In this document: positions 1 through 12,800 of the stretch, piece after piece
Numbering within the stretch: position 1 is the stretch's first letter
How the letters are laid out: the number at the start of each line of letters is the position of its first letter
Source: Macrothele yani
Lineage: Eukaryota > Arthropoda > Arachnida > Araneae > Macrothelidae
Length of the DNA stretch: 64,000 nucleotides
Reading direction: 5' to 3'
Assembly (NCBI GenBank): GCA_039090855.1
Contig: CM077034.1
Coordinates: 224,395,331 to 224,459,330, forward strand
Translations under genes and position numbers: made by a program
The notes under the pieces: model-generated
Seen by the model: only the letters and a program-made list of their open reading frames with translations
Databases searched by the model: none
Told to the model about the DNA's origin: nothing

Positions 1-2194
1 TTCAACATGGCCAAACCACCTCAGAATATTTCTCTCCACCTTACTATCACACATCTCAACATGACCTTTTATACTACATACCTATATTTTTCTTTTTCCT
101 GAATCTGGTCTTCATATGATTTCCTTGGCCTTCCTCTACCTTTCCTTCCTGCGACTTAGGCTGAAAAAGTTCTTTTAGTAAGCATCTCAGCACTCATTCT
201 TTCAACATGGCCAAACCACCTCAGAATATTTCTCTCCACCTTACTATCACACATCTCAACAAGACCTTTTGTACTACATACTTATCTCTTTCTCTTTCCT
301 GAATCTGGTCTTCCTATGATTTCCTTTGGCCTTCCTCTACCTTTCCTTCCTGCGACTTAGGCTGAAAAAGTTCTCTTAGTAAGCATCTCAGCACTCATTC
401 TTTCAACATGGCCAAACCACCTCAGAATATTTCTCTCCACCTTACTATCACACATCTCAACAAGACCTTTTGTACTACATACTTATCTCTTTCTCTTTCC
501 TGAATCTGGTCTTCCTATGATTTCCTTGGCCTTCCTCTACCTTTCCTTCCTGCGACTTAGGCTGAAAAAGTTCTCTTAGTAAGCATCTCAGCACTCATTC
601 TTTCAACATGGGCCAAACCACCTCAGAATATTTCTCTCCACCTTACTATCACACATCTCAACAAGACCTTTTGTACTACATACTTATCTCTTTCTCTTTC
701 CTGAATCTGGTCTTCCTATGATTTCCTTGGCCTTCCTCTACCTTTCCTTCCTGCGACTTAGGCTGAAAAAGTTCTCTTAGTAAGCATCTCAGCACTCATT
801 CTTTCAACATGGCCAAACCACCTCAGAATATTTCTCTCCACCTTACTATCACACATCTCAACAAGACCTTTTGTACTACATACTTATCTCTTTCTCTTTC
901 CTGAATCTGGTCTTCCTATGATTTCCTTGGCCTTCCTCTACCTTTCCTTCCTGCGACTTAGGCTGAAAAAGTTCTCTTAGTAAGCATCTCAGCACTCATT
1001 CTTTCAACATGGCCAAACGACCTCAGAATATTTCTCTCCACCTTACTATTACACATCTCAACAAGACCTTTTGTACTACATACTTATCTCTTTCTCTTTC
1101 CTGAATCTGGTCTTCCTATGATTTCCTTGGCCTTCCTCTACCTTTCCTTCCTGCGACTTAGGCTGAAAAAGTTCTCTTCGTAAGCATCTCAGCACTCATT
1201 CTTTCAACATGGCCAAACGACCTCAGAATATTTCTCTCCACCTTACTATCACACATCTCAACAAGACCTTTTGTACTACATACTTATCTCTTTCTCTTTC
1301 CTGAATCTGGTCTTCCTATGATTTCCTTGGCCTTCCTCTACCTTTCCTTCCTGCGACTTAGGCTGAAAAAGTTCTCTTCGTAAGCATCTCAGCACTCATT
1401 CTTTCAACATGGCCAAACCACCTCAGAATATTTCTCTCCACCTTACTATCACACATCTCAACAAGACCTTTTGTACTACATACTTATCTCTTTCTCTTTC
1501 CTGAATCTGGTCTTTCTATGATTTCCTTGGCCTTCCTCTACCTTTCCTTCCTGGGACTTAGGCTGAAAACGTTCTCTTCGTAAGCATCTCAGCACTCATT
1601 CTTTCAACATGGCCAAACCACCTCAGAATATTTCTCTCCATCTTACTATCACACATCTCAACAAGACCTTTTGTACTACATACTTATCTCTTTCTCTTTC
1701 CTGAATCTGGTCTTCCTATGATTCCCTTGGCCTTCCTCTACCTTTCCTTCCTGCGACTTAGGCTGAAAAAGTTCTCTTCGTAAGCATCTCAGCACCCATT
1801 CTTTCAACTTGACCAAACCACCTCAGAATATTTCTCTCCACCTTACTATCACTCATGTCAACATGACCTTTTGTACTACATACTTATCTCTTTCTCTTTC
1901 CTGAATCTGGTCTTTCTATGATTTCCTTGGCCTTCCTCTACCTTTCTTTCCTGCGACTTAGGCTGAAAAAGTTCTCTTAGTAAGCATCTCAGCACTCATT
2001 CTTTCAACATGGCCAAACCACCTCAGAATATGTCTCTCCACTTTACTATCACACATCTCAACATGACCTTTTGTACTACATACCTATCTTTTTTTCTTTC
2101 CTGAATTTAGTCTTGATATGATTTCCTTGGCCTTCCTCTACCTTTCCTTTCTGCGACTTAGGCTGAAAAGGTTCTCTTAGTAAACATTTCATCA
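1..2194 (-). repeat. 200-bp tandem array derived from a LINE 3' coding end
   Basis: About eleven head-to-tail units of 200 bp (occasionally 201) begin at 1, 201, 402, 602, 803, 1003, 1203, 1403, 1603, 1803 and 2003. They differ by scattered substitutions. Read on the minus strand, each unit encodes NILRWFGHVERM, then after a stop GRKGRGRPRKS. This is the signature of the C-terminal region of non-LTR retrotransposon polyproteins, downstream of the reverse transcriptase. Because 200 is not a multiple of three, the frame changes from unit to unit, and each unit also has stops, so no protein is expected. The array runs off the left edge of the window and stops abruptly at a Tc1 fragment. The array itself is certain; its LINE origin rests on the recognisable protein motif. 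Confidence 0.88.
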
Positions 2195-2690
2195 CCACAT
2201 GAAGCGATGGATCCTTCTTGCCAGCAGGGTACTCTTCAAGCTGGTGGGGGTGGCATTTTCGTCTGGGGACTGTTTCCGTGAACTGAAATGGGAACCCTGG
2301 TACGTGTGACGTCGTCCCTCACAAGTCAACGTTACCGGGATATCCTGGACGACCATTTGCTCCCGTTTGTGCGTCTTCAACATCCCACTGGGGACCTCAT
2401 CCTGCAACAGGACAACGCAGCTCCCGAATTGTACCCGAATGGTTGGATGAACACTCCACCGACGTGACCGCGCTTCCTTGGCCAGCTAGGTCACCTGACC
2501 TCAGCACATCTGGGATGTCATCGAGAGAGATGACCACCCCTCCATCAAATCTTCGTGAACTGTGGGAGCTTGTTCAGGGATCGTGGATCCGTATGGCTTC
2601 CCAACGCTTCCGGTGTCTTGTCGAGTCCATGCCGAGACGAATCGCCGCCGTCATTAGTGCGAAAGGGGGCGCTACACGTTACTAGACAGG
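2195..2690 (+). pseudogene. Tc1-like transposase fragment (C-terminal half)
   Basis: Plus-strand sequence that, read through several frameshifts, gives the DDE half of a Tc1-family transposase. It includes a stretch starting PHEAMD, the QQDNA block at about 2407-2425 containing the second catalytic Asp, a WPARSPDL block near 2478-2500, and a C-terminal ELWELVQGSWIRMASQRF block at about 2560-2610. A short deletion after the SPDL block has removed the segment that should carry the catalytic Glu. The N-terminal helix-turn-helix domains and both inverted terminal repeats are missing. It is a close relative of the fragment at 5633-6452 and joins the 200-bp array directly on its left. Non-functional. 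Confidence 0.8.
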
Positions 2691-3276
2691 TATCTCTAAT
2701 TCAGTTGCGATAGAATTTCTTCAACTGAAATTTTAGAAGCTCAAATTTTGCTGCAAAACACGTTAGAAGCAGAAATCAACACGTACGCCCCCTCGTGGTC
2801 AAACAATTTTATACCAAAAATTAGAAATTATATGCAAAATATTTCCCATCACGAGGTGAAGGAAACATTTTTCAAATCGGAGTTTTAGAAGCAGATATAT
2901 CTGGGGGAAAGTAATTTACTTTTACGCCCCCTTGCGGAGAAACTATGCGTAACTTCGAAAGGTGACTATGCCTAAGATAATCTTCGACGCGAGTGGAATC
3001 GAAAATGAAAGATTTTTTTTGAATTGGATGTTTAGAAACAAATATATGTAATACAATGTGTTTTGAATTCGATATTATTTGCCTTTACGCCCTAAAAAAG
3101 AAAACGAAGAAAAAAACAAAAAAAGAAACGAAAAAAACAACGACGAACGATCATCATTCGCATATTTCAAGCCTCCCAGTGCAAAAAGAATTTTTCAAAT
3201 CGGAGTAATAGTTGTAGAGATATCGTGTCTGCTGACGGACGGACAAACAAACTGATAACGTAAGCACTGTCTTTTT
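2691..3276 (-). mobile_element. F2 element fragment, reverse orientation
   Basis: This stretch matches the F2 element at 45080-48420 in reverse. Shared blocks are the phrase TTTTTCAAATCGGAG, the GGGGGCGTA box preceded by a purine/pyrimidine-conserved core (minus-strand copies at 2781-2800 and 2923-2938, a degenerate one near 3085), and the end segment with repeated GGAC next to ACAAAC (about 3233-3250). It finishes in a T-run at 3271-3276, into which F1 copy A is inserted. The F2 terminal repeat CAAAAGACGTGCT resumes at 4884-4896 on the far side of F1-A. No coding capacity is seen. Confidence 0.6.
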
Positions 3277-4880
3277 TACGCTTTCCAACCGTAGGTCGAA
3301 GAAGCGTATATGCTCCAACTTTGTCCGTCCCTCCGCACGATAACTCACGTGAAAATGGCTCGATTTCGACGAAATTTTAGTATGTGGTATAGGGGACCAC
3401 CTGGGGACGAACCCTATTGAAAATGGGCGAAGCAGGGTCAAAGGTCAGGACATAGGAGCGGGATCCATTCCATTGCACTTATGCGTCATAACTTGCGTAA
3501 AAATGGTTCGATTTCGATGAAATGTTAGTATGTGGTAGGGAACCACCTGGGGACGAACCCTATTGAAAATGGGCGAAGCAGGGTCAAAGGTCAGGACATA
3601 GGAGCGGAATCCATTCCATTGCACTTATGCGTTATAACTTACGTAAAAATGGTTCGATTTCGATGAAATTCCAGTATGTGATAGAGAACCACCTGGGGAC
3701 GAACCCTATTGAAAATGGGCGGAATGGGGTTAAAGGGCAGGACATAAAAACGGGATCCATTCCATTGCCTTTATTCGTCATAACATGCGTAAAAATGGTT
3801 CGATTTCGATGAAATTCTAGTATGTGATAAGGAACCACCTGGGGACGAACCCTGTGGAAAATGGGCGTAATGGGGTCAAACGTCAGGACATAAGAGCGGG
3901 ATCCATTCCATTGCCTTTATTCGTCATAACATGCGTAAAAATGGTTCGATTTCGATGAAATTCTAGTATGTGATAGAGAACCATCCATCTGGGGACGAAC
4001 CCTATTGAAAATGGGCGGAATGGGGTCAAAGGTCAGGACATAAAAACGGGATCCATTCCATTGCCTTTATGCGTCATAACATGCGTAAAAATGGTTCGAT
4101 TTCGATGAAATTCTAGTATGTGATAAGGAACCACCTGGGGACGAATCCTATGGAAAATGGGCGTAATGGGGTCAAACGTCAGGACATAAGCGCGGGATCC
4201 ATTCCATTGCCTTTATTCGTCATAACATGCGTAAATATGGTTCGATTTCGATGAAATTCTAGTATGTGATAGGGAACCACCTGGGGACGGACCCTGTTGA
4301 AAATGGGCGGAATGGGGTCAAAGGACAGGCAGGGCATAAGAGCGAGATATATTCCATTGCCCTTATGCGTCATAACTTGCGTAAAAATGGTTCGATTTCG
4401 ATGAAATTTTAGTATGTGGTAGGAAGCCACCGGGGCCGAACCCTATTGAAAATAGGCGAAATGGGGTCAAAGGTCAGGACACTGGAGTGGGATCCATTCC
4501 ATTGCCCTTGTGCATCATAACTTACCTAAAATGCTTGGATTGCGACAAAACTTTATCATGTTGTTCCGGAGGTATAGTGAACCGGTTCTGTCGAATATCA
4601 ACGAAATGGGGTCAAAGGTCATTGCACAAAAGCCAGATTTATTCCACAACCATTATTTTCATAACTTGCGTAAAACTGCTTCTATTGCAACAAAACTTTA
4701 TCATGTTGTTCCGGAGGTATAGTGAACCGGTTCTGTTGAATATCATCGAAATGGGGTCAAAGGTCAGGACACAGGAGCGAGATTTATTCCACAGCCATTA
4801 TCCACATAACTTGAGTAATAGTTTCTGGTATGTTGGAAAGCGTATCATAATCAACGCATTGCATGATTTTACTAACTTGT
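3277..4880 (+). mobile_element. F1 element copy A (tandem-repeat-bearing, Helentron-like)
   Basis: The element starts with TACGCTTTCCAAC (3277-3289) and has the inverted match GTTGGAAAGCGTA at 4832-4844, about 36 bp before its 3' end ACTTGT at 4880. After a leader of roughly 80 bp it carries about eight type I monomers of 138-150 bp (marker CACCTGGGGACGAACCC) and then three type II monomers (marker GTTGTTCCGGAGGTA), followed by the tail. A hairpin-prone sequence lies between the 3' inverted repeat and the end. It sits in a T-run of an F2 copy: the left flank ends CTTTTTT and the right flank is TTTACAAAAGACGTG. The plan matches non-autonomous Helentron-type elements; the class assignment is inference. 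Confidence 0.65.
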
Positions 4881-5030
4881 TTTACAAAAGACGTGCTAAA
4901 AAAAGACAGAACAAAACGGAGAAATACCATCCACTATATTTTTGCCGTTGGACGTCCGAATTACTGAACCTTCCCTGGTTACATTTGGTCCGGTAGTTAG
5001 GAATAAATTTCGGAGCTTCTAATTTCGGGC
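4881..5030. other. F2 terminal remnant and unassigned sequence
   Basis: The first 16 or so bases (4881-4896, TTTACAAAAGACGTGC) are the end of the F2 element split by F1-A. The remaining approximately 130 bp show no motif, frame or repeat that I recognise. Confidence 0.4.
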
Positions 5031-5520
5031 GTACTTTATGGACAGTCCCTTTCAGCAACAATTCTGTCCCAAAACTGCTCGCCTTCTGTCTCGTAGCACT
5101 GAAGCAATTCTTCTGCGATCCCTTTGCGAAATGCTTGCTGCTTTTCCATCAGATTATGCGGAACCCATTTGGTAGCCACTTTTCTCTTCTGTAATTTTTC
5201 TGTTAGGATTCTGAAAGCCGAAGCGGTAGACATGTTTCTTTCATATGCAATCTCTTCACATGCTCTCCTTTGATCTTCTTCCAAAAGGCTGTTGATGATA
5301 ACAACAGTAGTGACCTCCGTTGCATTTGATTGCCATCCACTTCTTGGGTCGTCTTCGATGCTTTCCCGACTTTGGCGGAAACGGTTTCCGAATTCTCACC
5401 GTGACACTGTGTTACGTTCAACTACAGTAACCCCAGCAAAACTTGTGAATTTCGGTCGCAAAGTTTCCAATTGTAATATAGGATCGCCGGTCGCTACGCT
5501 AGATCTGATCTGACTCACTT
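5031..5520 (-). pseudogene. mariner-like transposase fragment (N-terminal half)
   Basis: The minus-strand frame 5036-5284 gives an 82-residue segment with VATKWVPHNLMEKQ and a following arginine/glutamate-rich stretch that ends at FWDRIVAE. This corresponds to the region just before the first catalytic Asp in mariner-type transposases, where a W-VPH-L block is followed by R, I, L positions. A second, overlapping minus frame at 5203-5421 covers sequence further towards the N-terminus, so at least one frameshift separates them. No DDE catalytic residues and no terminal repeats are visible. It lies between F1-A and a Tc1 fragment on the other strand. A dead fragment; the family assignment is moderate. 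Confidence 0.6.
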
Positions 5521-5632
5521 TCTTCCTCCTTTCTAGGGATAATTTTTTGTAACAGGAACAAATTAGCCAGCAAATGTAGACACAATTATGTATAATGAAA
5601 TCTGACTCACAACTGGAGCTACGATTGGAACT
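5521..5632. other. unassigned spacer ending in a 30-bp direct repeat
   Basis: No coding frame is seen. The last 30 bp (5603-5632, beginning TGACTCACAACTGGA) recur with one difference at 6453-6482, exactly 850 bp away, so they flank the Tc1 fragment between them. Confidence 0.6.
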
Positions 5633-6452
5633 GTGTGGATGAGCGGGGTCATCGTCGGCTAGCTCGCATTGTAACAGCGAATAGACGGGCCACAGTGCAA
5701 GAAATCACTCGGCAATTTAACGCTGGTGCACAAAAACGTGTAAGCAGCCACACCATCCAGAACCATCTCCTCGCTATGGGGTACAGAAGCCATCGTCCCA
5801 CGAGGGTACCGCTGCTGACCGCATATGACATGGTGCAAAGATTAGCATGGGCGCGGGAACATCGCCACTGGACCCTGGAGATGTGGAAAAATGTTGACTG
5901 GACTGATGAGTCGAATGATGAGTCGAGATTGACTTTGGTACATGCGGATGGCAGGATACGAGTACGGCGCAAACCACATGAAGCGATGGATCTTTCTTGC
6001 CAGCAGGGTACTCTTCAAGTTGGTTGGGGGTGGCATTCTAGTCTGATCACTGTTCACGTGGACTGAAATGGGACAGCTGGTATGTGTGACATCGTCCCTC
6101 ACAGGTCAACGTTACCGGGATATCCTGGACGACCATTTGCTCCCGTTTGTGCGTCTTCAACATCCCACTGGGGACCTCATCCTGCAACAAGACAATGCAG
6201 CTCCCGAATTGTATCGGAATGGTTGGATGAACACTCCACCGACGTGACCTCGCTTCCTTTGCCAGCTAGGTCACCTGACCTCAATCCCATCCAGCACATT
6301 TGGGATGCCATCGAGAGAGATGTTCGAGGCTCTGACCTCCCTCCATGAAATCTTCGTGAACTGTGGGAGCTTGTTCAGGGGTCGTGGATCCGTATGGCTT
6401 CCCAACGCTTCCGGTGTCTTGTCGAGTCCATGCCAAGACGCATAACGAAGTT
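5633..6452 (+). pseudogene. Tc1-like transposase fragment
   Basis: The first frame (5635-6066, 143 residues) covers the second helix-turn-helix and the start of the catalytic domain: DERGHRRLARIVTANRR, then RVPLLTAYDM, then a DWTDES block carrying the first catalytic Asp. There a short in-frame duplication gives DES twice. After frameshifts the second Asp appears in QQDNA near 6190. The block RSPDLNPIQHIWD near 6270-6310 has Gln where Tc1 enzymes normally have the catalytic Glu. The N-terminus and both terminal repeats are missing. The fragment is bounded by 30-bp direct repeats and is related to the fragment at 2195-2690. Clearly inactive. Confidence 0.82.
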
Positions 6453-6539
6453 TGACTCACAACTGGAACTACGATTGGAACTATTGCATAATCCTACGGA
6501 CAGCGCCTGCGCAGTGCGCAAAACTTTTGAAATGACCTA

Positions 6540-6722
6540 CGTGTTAAGTTGGTTTGTCATTGTTTTTGTTTTATCAATATTGATTTCTAATCCAATTTCC
6601 GTTGGTAAATCTGTTAGTTCTTCTATTAACATTTCTTTTAATTCTCTTTTAAGTAAGGAGCTATTTCTATTTGTGGATGTTTTATCAATCACAGAAATGT
6701 TTTTTGTTTGTTTGTTACCGTC
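6540..6722 (-). pseudogene. LINE reverse-transcriptase fragment
   Basis: On the minus strand, one continuous frame ends with GLEINIDKTKTMTN, preceded by a charged helix with KRELKEMLIEEL. The G-L-E-I-N-x-x-K-T-K-x-M pattern is the conserved stretch downstream of the catalytic Y/F-ADD motif in non-LTR reverse transcriptases. The ADD motif itself is not seen. The fragment is about 60 residues and has no neighbouring LINE sequence that I can identify. Confidence 0.5.
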
Positions 6723-6818
6723 CTTTCCTTGTGAGTATATTCATTCTCACTGCACACTTTAAATTATGCAAATTTTTCCCCTAGGTAGTGTAAGCATACG
6801 CTTTTTTTTTTTTTTTTT
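6723..6818. other. spacer with an 18-base T-run
   Basis: Short AT-rich spacer ending in a long T-run (6801-6818). F1 copy B begins directly after it, consistent with the T-rich targets of the other F1 copies. Confidence 0.5.
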
Positions 6819-9800
6819 GGACTTTCTAACCGTAGGTTGAAGAAGCGTATATGCTCCACTTGTATCCGTCTGTCCACACGATAACTCGCGTAAAAATGGT
6901 TCGATTTCGATAAAATTTTGCTATGTGGTAGGGGATACCTGGGAACGAACCCTATTGAAAATGGACGAAATGGTGTCAAAAGTCAGGACGTAGGAGCGGG
7001 ATCCATTCCACCGCTCTTATGCGTCATAATTTACGTAAAATTGCTTCGATTGTAACAAAACTTTAGTATGTTGTTCTGGAGGTGAACTGAACCAATTCTG
7101 TTGAATATCATCGAAATGGGGTTAAAGGTCAGAGCAAAGGAGCGAGATTTATTCCACAGCCATTATCCTCATAACTTGACTGAAACTGCTTCTATTGCAA
7201 CAAAACTTTAGTATGTTTTGCCGGAGGTATACTGAACCAAGTCTGTTGAATATCATCGAAATGGGGTCAAAGGTTAGGGTACGGGAGCTTATTCTACAGC
7301 CATTATCCTCATAACTTGACTAAAAATGCTTCTGTTGCGACAAAACTTTAGTATGCTGTGCCGGACTTATACTGAACCACGTCTGTTGAATATCATCGAA
7401 ATAGGGTCAAAGGTTAGGGTACAGGAGCTTATTCCACAGTCATTATCCTCATAACTTGACAAAAATGCTTCTATTGCGACAAAACTTTAGTATGTTGTGC
7501 CGGAGTTATACTGAACCAAGTCTGTTGAATATCATCGAAATGGGGTCAGAGGTTAGGGTACTGGAGCTTTTTCCACAGCCATTATCCTCATAACTTGACT
7601 AAAAATGCTTCTATTGCGACAAAACTTTAGTATGTTGTGCCGGTGGTATACTGAACCAAGTCTGTTGAATATCATCGAAATGGGGTCAAAGGTCAGGGCA
7701 CAGGAGCGAGATTCATTCCACAGCCATTATCCTCATAACTTGACTAAAAATGCTTCTGTTGCGACAAAACTTTAGTATGTTGTGCCGGAGGTATACTGAA
7801 CCAAGTCTGTTGAATAACATCGAAATGGGGTCAAAGGTTAGGGTACGGGAGCTTATTCCACAGCCATTATCCTCATAACTTGACTAAAAATGCTTCTGTT
7901 GCGACAAAACTTTAGTATGTTGTGCCGGAGGTATACTGAACCAAGTCTGTTGAATATCATCGAAATGGGATCAAAGGTTAGGGTACGGGAGCTTATTCCA
8001 CAGCCATTATCCTCATAACTTGACTAAAAATGCTTCTGTTGCAACAAAGCTTTAGTATGTTGTGCCGGAGGTATCCTAAACCAAGTCTGTTGAATATCAT
8101 CGAAATGGGGTCAAAGGTTAGGGTACAGGAGCTTATTCCACAACCATTATCCTCAAAACTTGACTAAAAATGCTTCTGTTGTGACAAAGCTTTAGTATGT
8201 TGAGCCGGAGGTATACTAAACCAAGTCTGTTGAATATCATCGAAATGGGATCAAAGGTTAGGGTACGGGAGCTTATTCCACAGCCATTGTCCTCATAACT
8301 TGACTAAAAATGCTTCTGTTGCGACAAAGCTTTAGTATGTTGTGCCGGAGGTATACTAAACCAAGTCTGTTGAATATCATCGAAATGGCATCAAAGGTTA
8401 GGGTACGGGAGCTTATTCCACAGCCATTGTCCTCATAACTTGACTAAAAATGCTTCTGTTGTGACAAAGCTTTAGTATGTTGAGCCGGAGGTATACTAAA
8501 CCAAGTCTGTTGAATATCATCGAAATGGGATCAAAGGTTAGGGTACGGGAGCTTATTCCACAGCCATTGTCCTCATAACTTGACTAAAAATGCTTCTGTT
8601 GCGACAAAGCTTTAGTATGTTGTGCCGGAGGTATACTAAACCAAGTCTGTTGAATATCATCGAAATGGGATCAAAGGTTAGGGTACGGGAGCTTATTCCA
8701 CAGCCATTGTCCTCATAACATGACTAAAAATGCTTCTGTTGCGACAAAGCTTTAGTATGTTGTGCCGGAGGTATACTAAACCAAGTCTGTTGAATATCAT
8801 CGAAATGGGATCAAAGGTTAGGGTACGGGAGCTTATTCCACAACCATTATCCTCAAAACTTGACTAAAAATGCTTCTGTTGCAACAAAGCTTTAGTATGT
8901 TGTGCCGGAGGTATACTAAACCAAGTCTGTTGAATATCATCGAAATGGGATCAAAGGTTAGGGTACGGGAGCTTATTCCACAGCCATTATCCTCAAAACT
9001 TGACTAAAAATGCTTCTGTTGCAACAAAGCTTTAGTATGTTGTGCCGGAGGTATACTAAACCACGTCTGTTGAATATCATCGAAATGGGGTCGAAGGTTA
9101 GGGTACGGGAGCTTATTCCACAGCCATTGTCCTCATAACTTGACTAAAAATGCTTCTGTTGCGACAAAGCTTTAGTATGTTGTGCCGGAGGTATACTAAA
9201 CCAAGTCTGTTGAATATCATCGAAATGGGATCAAAGGTTAGGGTACGGGAGCTTATTCCACAGCCATTGTCCTCATAACTTGACTAAAAATGCTTCTGTT
9301 GCGACAAAGCTTTAGTATGTTGTGCCGGAGGTATACTAAACCAAGTCTGTTGAATATCATCGAAATGGGATCAAAGGTTAGGGTACGGGAGCTTATTCCA
9401 CAGCCATTATCCTCAAAACTTGACTAAAAATGCTTCTGTTGCAACAAAGCTTTAGTATGTTGTGCCGGAGGTATACTAAACCAAGTCTGTTGAATATCAT
9501 CGAAATGGGGTCGAAGGTTAGGGTACGGGAGCTTATTCCACAGCCATTGTCCTCATAACTTGACTAAAAATGCTTCTGTTGCGACAAAGCTTTAGTATGT
9601 TGTGCCGGAGGTATACTAAACCAAGTCTGTTGAATATCATCGAAATGGGATCAAAGGTTAGGGTACGGGAGCTTATTCCACAGCCATTGTCCTCATAACT
9701 TGACTAAAAATGCTTCTGTTGTGACAAAGCTTTAGTATGTTGAGCCGGAGGTATACTAAACCAAGTCTGTTGAATATCATCGAAATGGGATCAAAGGTTA

Positions 9801-9890
9801 GGGTACGAGAGCTTATTCCACAGCCATTGTCCTCATAACTTGACTAAAAATGCTTCTGTTGCGACAAAGCTTTAGTATGTTGTGCCGGAG

Positions 9891-12800
9891 GTATACTAAA
9901 CCAATTCTGTTGAATATCATCGAAATGGGGTTAAAGGTCAGAGCAAAGGAGCGAGATTTATTCCACAGCCATTATCCACAAAACTTGACTAAAAATGCTT
10001 CTGTTGCGACAAAACTTTAGTATGCTGTGCCGGACTTATACTGAACCAAGTCTGTTGAATATCATCGAAATGGGGTCAAAGGTCAATGCACAGGAGCGAG
10101 ATTCATTCCACAGCCATTATCCTCATAACTTGACTAAAAATGCTTCTGTTGCGACAAAACTTTAGTATGTTGTGCCGGAGGTATACTGAACCAAGTCTGT
10201 TGAATATCATCGAAATGGGATCAAAGGTTAGGGTACGGGAGCTTATTCCACAGCCATTATCCTCATAACTTGACAAAAAATGCTTCTGTTGCAACAAAGC
10301 TTTAGTATGTTGTGCCGGAGGTATCCTAAACCAAGTCTGTTGAATATCATCGAAATGGGGTCAAAGGTTAGGGTACAGGAGCTTATTCCACAACCATTAT
10401 CCTCAAAACTTGACTAAAAATGCTTCTGTTGTGACAAAGCTTTAGTATGTTGAGCCGGAGGTATACTAAACCAAGTCTGTTGAATATCATCGAAATGGGA
10501 TCAAAGGTTAGGGTACGGGAGCTTATTCCACAGCCATTGTCCTCATAACTTGACTAAAAATGCTTCTGTTGCGACAAAGCTTTAGTATGTTGTGCCGGAG
10601 GTATACTAAACCAAGTCTGTTGAATATCATCGAAATGGGATCAAAGGTTAGGGTACGGGAGCTTATTCCACAGCCATTGTCCTCATAACTTGACTAAAAA
10701 TGCTTCTGTTGCGACAAAGCTTTAGTATGTTGTGCCGGAGGTATACTAAACCAATTCTGTTGAATATCATCGAAATGGGGTTAAAGGTCAGAGCAAAGGA
10801 GCGAGATTTATTCCACAGCCATTATCCACAAAACTTGACTAAAAATGCTTCTGTTGCGACAAAACTTTAGTATGCTGTGCCGGACTTATACTGAACCAAG
10901 TCTGTTGAATATCATCGAAATGGGGTCAAAGGTCAGGGCACAGGAGCGAGATTCATTCCACAGCCATTATCCTCATAACTTGACTAAAAATGCTTCTGTT
11001 GCGACAAAACTTTAGTATGTTGTGCCGGAGGTATACTGAACCAAGTCTGTTGAATATCATCGAAATGGGATCAAAGGTTAGGGTACGGGAGCTTATTCCA
11101 CAGCCATTATCCTCATAACTTGACAAAAAATGCTTCTGTTGCAACAAAGCTTTAGTATGTTGTGCCGGAGGTATCCTAAACCAAGTCTGTTGAATATCAT
11201 CGAAATGGGGTCAAAGGTTAGGGTACAGGAGCTTATTCCACAACCATTATCCTCAAAACTTGACTAAAAATGCTTCTGTTGTGACAAAGCTTTAGTATGT
11301 TGAGCCGGAGGTATACTAAACCAAGTCTGTTGAATATCATCGAAATGGGATCAAAGGTTAGGGTACGGGAGCTTATTCCACAGCCATTGTCCTCATAACT
11401 TGACTAAAAATGCTTCTGTTGCGACAAAGCTTTAGTATGTTGTGCCGGAGGTATACTAAACCAAGTCTGTTGAATATCATCGAAATGGGATCAAAGGTTG
11501 GGGTACGGGAGCTTATTCCACAGCCATTGTCCTCATAACTTGACTAAAAATGCTTCTGTTGTGACAAAGCTTTAGTATGTTGAGCCGGAGGTATACTAAA
11601 CCAAGTCTGTTGAATATCATCGAAATGGGATCAAAGGTTAGGGTACGAGAGCTTATTCCACAGCCATTGTCCTCATAACTTGACTAAAAATGCTTCTGTT
11701 GCGACAAAGCTTTAGTATGTTGTGCCGGAGGTATACTAAACCAATTCTGTTGAATATCATCGAAATGGGGTTAAAGGTCAGAGCAAAGGAGCGAGATTTA
11801 TTCCACAGCCATTATCCACAAAACTTGACTAAAAATGCTTCTGTTGCGACAAAACTTTAGTATGCTGTGCCGGACTTATACTGAACCAAGTCTGTTGAAT
11901 ATCATCGAAATGGGGTCAAAGGTCAGGGCACAGGAGCGAGATTCATTCCACAGCCATTATCCTCATAACTTGACTAAAAATGCTTCTGTTGCGACAAAAC
12001 TTTAGTATGTTGTGCCGGAGGTATACTGAACCAAGTCTGTTGAATATCATCGAAATGGGATCAAAGGTTAGGGTACGGGAGCTTATTCCACAGCCATTAT
12101 CCTCATAACTTGACAAAAAATGCTTCTGTTGCAACAAAGCTTTAGTATGTTGTGCCGGAGGTATCCTAAACCAAGTCTGTTGAATATCATCGAAATGGGG
12201 TCAAAGGTTAGGGTACAGGAGCTTATTCCACAACCATTATCCTCAAAACTTGACTAAAAATGCTTCTGTTGTGACAAAGCTTTAGTATGTTGAGCCGGAG
12301 GTATACTAAACCAAGTCTGTTGAATATCATCGAAATGGGATCAAAGGTTAGGGTACGGGAGCTTATTCCACAGCCATTGTCCTCATAACTTGACTAAAAA
12401 TGCTTCTGTTGCGACAAAGCTTTAGTATGTTGTGCCGGAGGTATACTAAACCAAGTCTGTTGAATATCATCGAAATGGGATCAAAGGTTAGGGTACGGGA
12501 GCTTATTCCACAGCCATTGTCCTCATAACTTGACTAAAAATGCTTCTGTTGTGACAAAGCTTTAGTATGTTGAGCCGGAGGTATACTAAACCAAGTCTGT
12601 TGAATATCATCGAAATGGGATCAAAGGTTAGGGTACGAGAGCTTATTCCACAGCCATTGTCCTCATAACTTGACTAAAAATGCTTCTGTTGCGACAAAGC
12701 TTTAGTATGTTGTGCCGGAGGTATACTAAACCAATTCTGTTGAATATCATCGAAATGGGGTTAAAGGTCAGAGCAAAGGAGCGAGATTTATTCCACAGCC

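Noticed and set aside
6394..6762. 122-residue plus-strand frame
   Set aside because: It begins in the Tc1 C-terminus and then runs antisense to a recognisable reverse-transcriptase fragment.
10103..12137. Repeated 64-residue minus-strand frames at 10103, 10953 and 11943
   Set aside because: They are identical because the 850/990-bp higher-order repeat is identical. They hold only translated satellite.
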